A DNA stretch of 37,279 bases from CAYPEK01 sp964409645. GTDB taxonomy: Bacteria > UBP15 > UBA6099. Shown here in pieces: positions 32,430 to 37,279 of the stretch. Where the stretch lies: positions 1 through 37,279 of the forward strand of contig CAYPEK010000035.1 in NCBI GenBank assembly GCA_964409645.1, written 5' to 3'. Position numbers and translations under genes: made by a program. Position 1 is the stretch's first letter; the number at the start of each line of letters is the position of its first letter. A model generated the notes under the pieces. The model was given only the letters and a program-made list of their open reading frames with translations. It did not search any database and had not been told where the DNA came from.

Positions 32430-33263
32430 ATGGATCGCCTTTACTGGGACGTATATATGGATTATCCGGAGGGATTCATACCCTTCATAGACGCGACGGT
32501 GAGCTTTCTGCACATCTATCTGGGCGACGTGCGCGAGGCGGTCGCGCATTCGGACCAGATCAGCAAGTTCGGCAAGGTGATCTACAACGAGGCGGCGTGG
32601 GACACGCAGAAGTTCAAGGAAATCAAGGACGACATCACGCAGCCGAACCACTACGAAGTCATCAAGGAAGTCTTCCTTCGCATAGAGAAATACAAATCGA
32701 CCAAGATCGACCTCGGCTTCATCGGCCGCTGGAAGAACCCGTATCAGATTGCCGATACGCACCTTCCGACGGGCATCACTGTGACGTTCGAGAAGCAGGA
32801 GGGGCCGCTCTACACGATGCACACGGTGTTTTTCTCGCCGGAGCACTGGTTCGAGTTGCAGTGCAAGCCGCTGTTCCGCACGGACCCGATCGTCGAGAAA
32901 GAGGCCAAGGGATCGTGGAACATGAACCCGGCGGGCCTGATCGCGCCGAAAGCGGAGAAAACCGCCGCGAACCGCCGCGCCGTGTTCAGCCTTATTTCGA
33001 ACTTCGCGAAGGATTTCACTCCCGCGTTTTCGATCCTGTCCAAATCGAGCGTTTATTACAACAACAAGACGAATCTCGCGTACATCTCCGAGCCGCACGC
33101 CAAGGATAACGACCACCTGCTCCCGCTGATTTATTTCTTCAGCAACGAGCGCGGCCGCATACTATTCAGCGACTCGACGGAGATTCCGAAGGACAGTTAC
33201 GACACAACACTGGTGAAGGACCTGCACGTCTCCTACGAGAAGAAGCATTTCGACTTCTTCTGA
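32430..33263 (+). CDS. Conserved-looking cytoplasmic protein of unknown function
   Basis: A 277-residue protein. AGGTGG lies 7 nt before the ATG. There is no signal peptide or membrane segment. The sequence mixes helices and strands with many aromatic residues (DRLYWDVYMDYPEGFIPFIDATVSFLHIYLGD, HTVFFSPEHWFELQC, HLLPLIYFFSNERGRILFSD) and ends in KKHFDFF. No family was recognised and no catalytic motif is evident. Its stop lies 23 bp before the diguanylate cyclase ATG on the same strand, so the two are probably co-transcribed and may act together. Confidence 0.65.
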   Translation: MDRLYWDVYMDYPEGFIPFIDATVSFLHIYLGDVREAVAHSDQISKFGKVIYNEAAWDTQKFKEIKDDITQPNHYEVIKEVFLRIEKYKSTKIDLGFIGRWKNPYQIADTHLPTGITVTFEKQEGPLYTMHTVFFSPEHWFELQCKPLFRTDPIVEKEAKGSWNMNPAGLIAPKAEKTAANRRAVFSLISNFAKDFTPAFSILSKSSVYYNNKTNLAYISEPHAKDNDHLLPLIYFFSNERGRILFSDSTEIPKDSYDTTLVKDLHVSYEKKHFDFF

Positions 33264-33286
33264 GGGGCGCGCGGAAACATCGAGCC

Positions 33287-34966
33287 ATGACCGGGAAAAA
33301 CCGGCCCGACAGATTCGCAAGCCCGTACGAAAACGACCGGTTCTTTCTCGTCCCCAGAATAATCATACTCGCAGGCGCCGCCGTGTGGCTTGCCGTCACC
33401 GCCGGCCAGATGGAACTGCTCGGCGAAGAGCGCTCGAAACTCGTTTCCGGCACGATCCCGATACTCGTCTGGTTCGCCGGCTACACGGCCGTCTTTCTTG
33501 CAATCGCGCGCGCGCGGCCCGACCGCAAACGCGCCCTCAACATGCTGTCGGCCGGTCTCGACGTCGCGTTTGTCACGCTCCTGATCCGCGCCACCGGCGC
33601 GGCGCAGAGCAATTTCTACCTTGCATATTACCCGCTGGTCGCACTCGGCGTTTTCTACTTCGGCGGCATCGGCGGCGGCGCAGTCGCGCTGCTTTCAGCG
33701 GCCGCATACTCCGCGGTCTGGCTCTCCGACACGAGCGTGCTTTTCATAGGCGATTTCGCGCTGAGGGTCGGATTCATGCTGCTCGTATATTTCGTGCTCG
33801 CCGGACTCGTCGAGAGCGAAAAACGCGCGCTTGCCGACATCGAGCGGCAGAAACAGCGCATCACTGAACTCAACAGCCGATACGAGGAAATAAATCAGGA
33901 ACTGATCGAAGAGCGCGAGGCGCAGACGAACATCATCGCCGAGAAAGACCGGCTGCTGAACGAGAAAAACGCGTCCGATGCGCGCCGCCGCGCGCAGTCC
34001 GATTTCGCGCGCGAGCTCAACGCGCAGAAAGACATCGCGAAAACCGCCGCATTGTTCGGCCGCTACGCCACCGCGTTGCTCGAAGCCGATCGCGCCGACA
34101 TCGTTCTACTGCGGCCGCAGCCCGCGAAAGCTCTCTTTTACCCCTCCGGTGAAAGCGAAGAGATACAGGAGATCGCGATGGATCATCCGCTTATCTGCCG
34201 GGCGATTTCCGAAGCGGACGACGAGGGCTACATCGAGCTGACGTGGCGCGCGGGCGACGAGATACCGCGCGAACTGCTGTTGCAGCCTGACGCGGAAACA
34301 AAATCGCTGCATATCCAGACGCTCACCGGCCGCCGGATGGGCGTCACCGGCATCCTCGCCGTGTCGTCGCGCGAAGAGTGCGAGTTCGACCCCGACCTCA
34401 TCGACGAGCTGCGAATCCTCGCGAGCCACTTCACCGTCGCGGCGGAAAACATCGCACTGCGGGGCAAGCTGCAGGACATGGCGGACACCGACGGACTTAC
34501 CGGAATCTATAACCACCGCTACTTTCAACTCCGGCTCGACACAGAACTCGAACGCGCCGAGCGTTACGGGCATCCGCTTTCGCTAATCCTGTTCGACATC
34601 GACCACTTCAAGAAGTTCAACGACACGATGGGGCACCAGACGGGCGACGCGGTGCTGCGCGAACTGGCTATCCTCGTAAAAAATCAGTTGCGGAACGTGG
34701 ACGTGCTGTGCCGGTACGGCGGCGAGGAATTCGTGGCGATACTGCCCGAGACTGACCTGAACGGTGCGGCCGGAGTAGCGGAACGCATACGGCGCGCGGT
34801 TGCCAAGCACACGTTCCGCGACTTCTCCGGCAAAGCGTTCGGAATCACAATCTCGCTCGGCGTCGGCGCAATGCCGCCGCTGAAAGAAAAGAACGAAATC
34901 ATCAAAGCGGCGGACGACGCCCTCTACCGCGCCAAAGAATCCGGACGCAACTGCGTAGCATCGTGA
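33287..34966 (+). CDS. Membrane GAF-GGDEF diguanylate cyclase
   Basis: A 559-residue protein. About five hydrophobic segments lie in residues 20-185 (VPRIIILAGAAVWLAVTAG, GTIPILVWFAGYTAVFLAI, NFYLAYYPLVALGVFYFGG, GFMLLVYFVLAGLV). A long coiled coil follows (about 185-245; SEKRALADIERQKQRITELNSRYEEINQEL), then a GAF-like domain (about 250-395), then GGDEF (about 400-559). The active-site motif is GGEEF at residues 478-482. The inhibitory I-site RNVD (469-472) stands exactly five residues before it. DTDGLTGIYNHRYF and LILFDIDHFKKFNDTMGHQTGD are canonical. It should make c-di-GMP from two GTP with product feedback, and the membrane and GAF parts sense an unknown signal. A near-canonical ribosome site is absent. 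It is probably translated with the gene just upstream. Confidence 0.92.
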   Translation: MTGKNRPDRFASPYENDRFFLVPRIIILAGAAVWLAVTAGQMELLGEERSKLVSGTIPILVWFAGYTAVFLAIARARPDRKRALNMLSAGLDVAFVTLLIRATGAAQSNFYLAYYPLVALGVFYFGGIGGGAVALLSAAAYSAVWLSDTSVLFIGDFALRVGFMLLVYFVLAGLVESEKRALADIERQKQRITELNSRYEEINQELIEEREAQTNIIAEKDRLLNEKNASDARRRAQSDFARELNAQKDIAKTAALFGRYATALLEADRADIVLLRPQPAKALFYPSGESEEIQEIAMDHPLICRAISEADDEGYIELTWRAGDEIPRELLLQPDAETKSLHIQTLTGRRMGVTGILAVSSREECEFDPDLIDELRILASHFTVAAENIALRGKLQDMADTDGLTGIYNHRYFQLRLDTELERAERYGHPLSLILFDIDHFKKFNDTMGHQTGDAVLRELAILVKNQLRNVDVLCRYGGEEFVAILPETDLNGAAGVAERIRRAVAKHTFRDFSGKAFGITISLGVGAMPPLKEKNEIIKAADDALYRAKESGRNCVAS

Positions 34967-34980
34967 TTTTTTAAAGAATT

Positions 34981-35056
34981 CACCACAAAGACACGAACGC
35001 AAGGAAAGAATTCGGAATAACTGCTTACTGACGCGCGCATAGGCGCAAGCGGTCAC
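34981..35056. repeat. Composite dispersed repeat, collapsed copy of the 15.2-kb element
   Basis: CACCACAAAGACA (34981-34993) is identical to 15326-15338. CTGACGCGCGC (35028-35038) matches the left arm at 15232-15242. GCAAGCGGTCAC (35045-35056) matches the right arm at 15463-15474. The two arm pieces stand almost directly together, so the interior is missing. It lies between the cyclase and glycosyltransferase genes, which are convergent. Confidence 0.65.
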
Positions 35057-35088
35057 TACACGTTTTCACAATCAAATCTAAGCGGCTG

Positions 35089-37101
35089 TTATTTGAGTTT
35101 GAGTATGCCGAGGAGCGGTTCGGTGATTTTCTCGGGGGTGAGTTTTGCGAGGAAGAGGTTGTAGCCGTTGGCAGCGATGCGGTCTCGGAGCGCCGCGTCG
35201 CGGTGCAGGGTGAGGATGCAGTCGGCGAGTGCCTGCGGGTCCGCGGGCGGGCAGAGGAGCGCATTTTCGCCGTCGATAAGCAGTTCGCGCGCGGCCGGGC
35301 TGTCCATGGTAATCACGGGTTTGCGCATGGCAAGCGCCTGATAGTTTTTGTTTGGAATGACGCGCGCGGCCTTGCCTGTTGTGCCGAAGATGCCGAGCGC
35401 GATGTCGCAAGCGGCGATCATTCGGGCGATTTCCTCTTTCGAGACGAGCGGGTGGAAGGTGACGTTTTTGAGGCCGCGCTCTTCGCAGAGTTTGCGGGCG
35501 GCGGGAAACGTGTCGCCGTCGCCGACGATGTCGAAGACGATGTCCTTTTCCTTTTCGAGGATTTCGGCGGCACGGATTATTGTGTCGGCGCCGTGGAGCG
35601 GGAGGAACGAGCCGAAGAAAAGGGCGCGAAAGAGCGCACCGGGCGGCTGAGGAGCTGCGGGTTTGTATAATGTGTCGTCTGCGCCGACGCGTATGCAGAG
35701 GAATTTCTTTCTCGGGATACGGAATGTCTCCGAATAGAAATCAATGTGGGTCTCCGTGTCGAGCAGCGTTTTGTGGGCGCAGCGCGGGCCGATGCGATCG
35801 GCGAATGCAAGGAAGCGGGCGCGGAGCGATTTTTCGGGTGCTTTCGCCCTGTCGAGCACCCACGTGTCGTAGTGTGAAATGAAAGCGTCGAGTATGACGC
35901 GTTTGCGGAAGAGCAAACCAAGGGCTCGCGCGAGCGGCGCGTCGAGGTGGCGGCCCTCGCCGACGAGGATCGTGCCGCAGCGTCGGTGTTCAAGTACGAA
36001 GCGGGCGGCGAGTTTGAGCCAGCGGACGGGCAGGGCGGCGGGCGCTGTGGTGCAGTAGGATGTTCTGATTCCGTGGCGTTCGAGTCCGAGACGGATGATC
36101 TCGTTTCTCGGGTAGTCGGTGTTGAATGCGCCGAAGTAGCAGACGGCAGGCGTGCCGAGTGTTTCCCGGAACATTCTGTAGATGTCGGCGTCCTTTTTAG
36201 GCGGGGCCGCGCTTTTTGTTTTTCGGCGTCGCGCCGCGACGTCCTTAAGTTTTTTTGCGGCTTCGACGAATGCGCGGAGCCCGGACGGCGATACGGCAGC
36301 GGCGATGATCTGCAGCGGCAGTGTCAGTATGTGGAGCGTGAGTAGCTGGCCGTCGGTGATGTTCCGCCACGTGAACAGGAGCCGGTTGCGCCGCCAGATG
36401 GTTTCGATGTCGCGTCGCGGCGTGACTTTGCCGATCGTGCTCTGGTGGTCGTGCCGGACGGTGCTCTCCGGTTCGAAGAGAATTTTCCAGCCGCGTTTCC
36501 ACGCGCGCCAGCAGAGGTCAACATCCTCGAAGTAGAATGGCGAGTAGAGAGGGTCGAATCCGCCGACCTCGATGAATGGCAGTCTGCGGTATGCGGAGTG
36601 GCCGCCGGAGGCGAAGAGGGTGGGGCCGGGCTTGCGGCCGTTTTCGGTTCCGGCGAGCGAGCGGTCAACGTCCGGGCATCCGAGCCGCCATGTTATGCCC
36701 GCGCGGTTAGAGATCACGCGTTCGCCTTTGCCGTCGTAGGCCATGCTTGTGACCGCGAACACGAGCGGGTCGTCGAAGTAGGGCATGAGCGGCGGGAGTG
36801 TGTTGTCGTTGGTGCGTATATCGGAGTTGAGCAGGTAGATGATTTCGCCTTTTGCGGCTTTCGCGCCTGCAAAAACGGCGCCGGAAAACCCGACGTTTTT
36901 TTCGAGTATCAGTGCGGTGAAGTTGTCGCGTGAGATCGAGCGGAGGAATGCGGCGCTGTCGTCCGAGCTTCCGTCATCGACGACGATGACTTCCGCGGAC
37001 GGGCTGACGCACGCCGCCGAAGCGAACACTGAGGGCAGATTTTTTTCGAGCAGCGCCCGCCCGTTGTAGTTCGGAATTATTATCGAGACCGAATGTTCCA
37101 T
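35089..37101 (-). CDS. GT2-GT4 fusion glycosyltransferase
   Basis: I chose ATG 37101 (670 residues) because the upstream TTG 37125 would lie upstream of the predicted transcription start. The N-terminal part (about 1-260) is a GT-A family 2 domain: SIIIPNYNGRALLEKNLPS, VIVVDDGSSDDS, NVGFSGAVFAG, YLLNSDIRT (DXD-like), then GGFDPLYSPFYFEDVDLCWRA, typical of rhamnosyl/galactosyl-type transferases. After a helical link (about 260-325), the C-terminal part is a GT-B family 4 fold: VCYFGAFNTDYPRNEIIRLGLERHG, RALFFGSFLPLHGADTIIRAAE, DIVGDGDT, VIPNKNYQALAMRKPVITMDSPAARELLIDGENALLCPP. The gene would build a surface polysaccharide with two activities on one chain. Sugar donors are not readable. Confidence 0.88.
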   Translation of the reverse strand: MEHSVSIIIPNYNGRALLEKNLPSVFASAACVSPSAEVIVVDDGSSDDSAAFLRSISRDNFTALILEKNVGFSGAVFAGAKAAKGEIIYLLNSDIRTNDNTLPPLMPYFDDPLVFAVTSMAYDGKGERVISNRAGITWRLGCPDVDRSLAGTENGRKPGPTLFASGGHSAYRRLPFIEVGGFDPLYSPFYFEDVDLCWRAWKRGWKILFEPESTVRHDHQSTIGKVTPRRDIETIWRRNRLLFTWRNITDGQLLTLHILTLPLQIIAAAVSPSGLRAFVEAAKKLKDVAARRRKTKSAAPPKKDADIYRMFRETLGTPAVCYFGAFNTDYPRNEIIRLGLERHGIRTSYCTTAPAALPVRWLKLAARFVLEHRRCGTILVGEGRHLDAPLARALGLLFRKRVILDAFISHYDTWVLDRAKAPEKSLRARFLAFADRIGPRCAHKTLLDTETHIDFYSETFRIPRKKFLCIRVGADDTLYKPAAPQPPGALFRALFFGSFLPLHGADTIIRAAEILEKEKDIVFDIVGDGDTFPAARKLCEERGLKNVTFHPLVSKEEIARMIAACDIALGIFGTTGKAARVIPNKNYQALAMRKPVITMDSPAARELLIDGENALLCPPADPQALADCILTLHRDAALRDRIAANGYNLFLAKLTPEKITEPLLGILKLK

Positions 37102-37113
37102 ATCGCCGCCGAT

Positions 37114-37142
37114 ATTATATTTCAAAAACGTTTCCGCCTCAA
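37114..37142 (-). promoter_or_regulatory. Promoter of the glycosyltransferase gene, almost touching its start codon
   Basis: On the minus strand: TTGAGG (37137-37142), 17-nt spacer, TATAAT (37114-37119). The start would be near 37107, only about six nucleotides before ATG 37101, with no room for a Shine-Dalgarno site. Confidence 0.6.
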
Positions 37143-37257
37143 AGTGGAAAGGACAAAACAGTATCCAGTAGCGAGGATAGAGGATAGAGGGAAGGCGAAA
37201 AAACGGTAGTAGAATTGTAGATTAGTAGATAGGGGAAAGACAAAAAACAAAAAAAAA

Positions 37258-37279
37258 GTAGTTGGTAGTTGGTAGTTGG
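37258..37279 (+). repeat. Short tandem repeat at the window edge
   Basis: Three 7-bp units of TAGTTGG, preceded by an A-run and by GAGGATA near-repeats at 37172-37190. It continues to the last base, so its true length is unknown. Confidence 0.7.

Overview
The window comes from an uncultured-type, diderm (outer-membrane-bearing) bacterium of moderately high GC. The evidence is two proteins that look like outer-membrane beta-barrels, a lipoprotein with a classical lipobox, many Sec signal peptides, a Wza-like SLBB protein and sigma70-type promoters. I cannot assign a phylum. No phage, CRISPR, tRNA or rRNA genes were recognised.

Positions 1-15204 hold six plus-strand genes, nearly all for cell-surface or secreted proteins. 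They are a very large repeat adhesin with a C-terminal S74 chaperone domain (its 5' end is outside the window), a secreted Ig/GWN-repeat protein, a copper-amine-oxidase-stalk/beta-barrel protein broken by an in-frame TAG, a FecR-domain multidomain protein, a Gly-rich lipoprotein, and a 1014-residue beta-barrel protein with its own strong promoter. The spacing of genes 2-5 (ATGA overlap, 6-bp and 59-bp gaps) suggests one transcript. I read this block as an export/adhesion locus, which is an inference.

Positions 15205-21567 hold an intergenic element with 46-bp exact inverted arms, a secreted HExxH peptidase, a convergent secreted six-hairpin glycosidase, an Est30-like carboxylesterase and a convergent MerR/GyrI regulator. 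The regulator has a textbook 19-bp-spacer operator-promoter.

Positions 21715-27228 hold an RDD membrane protein with a large soluble insert, a 913-residue secreted protein of unknown function and a polytopic membrane protein. Positions 27321-32154 (minus strand) hold a PabB-PabC fusion for p-aminobenzoate synthesis, LexA with a perfect consensus promoter, and a Poly_export/SLBB protein with an unusual lysine-rich periplasmic tract. Positions 32430-34966 hold a conserved hypothetical and a membrane GGDEF diguanylate cyclase with intact active site and I-site. The right end holds a GT2-GT4 fusion glycosyltransferase, apparently nearly leaderless.

Shared themes are surface proteins, polysaccharide (glycosyltransferase, SLBB export, glycosidase) and c-di-GMP, which together fit attachment or biofilm life. 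Several intergenic gaps carry members of small dispersed repeat families, and two of these families recur within the window.
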